Assembly (NCBI RefSeq): GCF_946463545.1
Contig: NZ_OX296583.1
Location: forward strand, 1,496,902-1,560,901
Direction of reading: 5' to 3'
Length of the DNA: 64,000 bases
From: Methanothermococcus thermolithotrophicus DSM 2095
GTDB lineage: Archaea; AGJL01; Methanococci; Methanococcales; Methanococcaceae
The notes under the pieces were generated by a model, which made no database searches, was not told the origin of the DNA, and saw nothing but the letters and a program-made list of their open reading frames with translations. Positions 63,815 to 64,000 of the stretch are shown here, in pieces. The position numbers were made by a program, and so were the translations under genes. Positions within the stretch are counted from its first letter, which is position 1. Each line of letters opens with the position of its first letter.

Positions 63815-64000
63815 ATGAAGATATCACGATATAAAATTGAAGTTGACCAGGACAAATGTCTTGGTTATGAAGAATGTGGATTGTGTATTAAAGCCTGTGA
63901 AGAAAACATCCTTGTGCCTGATCCTGAAACTAAAAAGGTAAAAGTAGATAAAAATAAAGAGATTTACTGTGATGGAATAGGTTCCTGTTTAGATGTGTGT
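63815..64000 (+). CDS. Ferredoxin-like Fe-S protein, cut by the right edge
   Basis: The first 62 codons of a gene that continues past the window. It begins MKISRYKIEVDQDKCLGYEECGLCIKACEEN, a 4Fe-4S motif in which the first spacing is longer than usual (C-x5-C-x2-C-x3-C), and ends in YCDGIGSCLDVC, the start of a second motif. GAGGGGGTTGT precedes ATG 63815. It could be a small ferredoxin or the front of a larger Fe-S protein; its position suggests a role with the nitrate locus. Confidence 0.7.
   Translation, partial: MKISRYKIEVDQDKCLGYEECGLCIKACEENILVPDPETKKVKVDKNKEIYCDGIGSCLDVC

Overview
The window looks like a chromosome segment of a thermophilic, hydrogenotrophic methanogen of the order Methanococcales. 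The reasons are the low G+C intergenic DNA, GGTGA-type ribosome binding sites, and genes such as hdrCB, an ehbN-type hydrogenase large subunit, a methanogenesis marker protein, an LSm/L37e pair, aRF1, archaeal EndA, UPF families typical of methanogens, an F420H2 oxidase (fprA) and an Fsr-type F420 enzyme. The combination of nitrate-assimilation genes with a SulP sulfate transporter fits Methanothermococcus (M. thermolithotrophicus is the member known to use nitrate and sulfate), but the species is an inference. I see no rRNA or tRNA gene, CRISPR array or insertion sequence.

Layout. 0-9 kb: start of hemB (cut by the left edge), a PAP2-like membrane protein, a CoA-disulfide-reductase-like flavoprotein, an orphan substrate-binding lipoprotein, a PIN protein, and rad50-mre11. 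9-14.3 kb: a METTL16/RlmF-like methyltransferase, DUF2115, a CCC1/VIT1 transporter, a SulP permease, Pcc1 and a PP-loop ATPase. 14.6-18.3 kb: a U32 peptidase, nifB, an ACT protein, marker protein 17 and a MoaD-like protein. 18.4-29.3 kb: branched-chain amino acid genes ilvB-ilvN-ilvC and leuC, sulfolactate/malate dehydrogenase, carbamoyltransferase, aRF1 and EndA. 29.6-33.6 kb: LSm-L37e, purF, DUF389 and MinD.

34-50 kb is a redox and oxygen-defence island. It holds fdxA and a Ptr2-like activator (divergent), rubrerythrin, two flavodiiron proteins, superoxide reductase, a rubredoxin with a TTG start and a CxC motif, thioredoxin, ferritin, a rubredoxin-like protein, peroxiredoxin, DsrE, CutA, a copper chaperone and CopA. 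Embedded in it are ehbN and hdrCB and a glutaredoxin-FTR-DUF3422 membrane fusion. 50-57 kb: an iron-sulfur flavoprotein with AfpA, minimal SufCB, a NikR-like regulator and a PhnCDE-type transporter.

57.5 kb to the right edge is a nitrate locus: an OFA/NarK-type transporter, an assimilatory nitrate reductase gene broken by one in-frame TAA, an Fsr homologue well placed to be an F420H2-dependent nitrite reductase, a CGGC protein and the start of an Fe-S protein. A GGAA-N6-TTCC site of the NrpR type lies at the transporter promoter, and a near-match lies at nifB, so both may answer to nitrogen supply.

Scattered between genes, and once inside rad50, are short structured repeats. Their stems change sequence but stay paired, and they often have a GAA triloop. 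One supplies a stop codon and two supply Shine-Dalgarno sequences to adjacent genes. With the nitrate locus and the Grx-FTR-DUF3422 fusion these are the most interesting items here.
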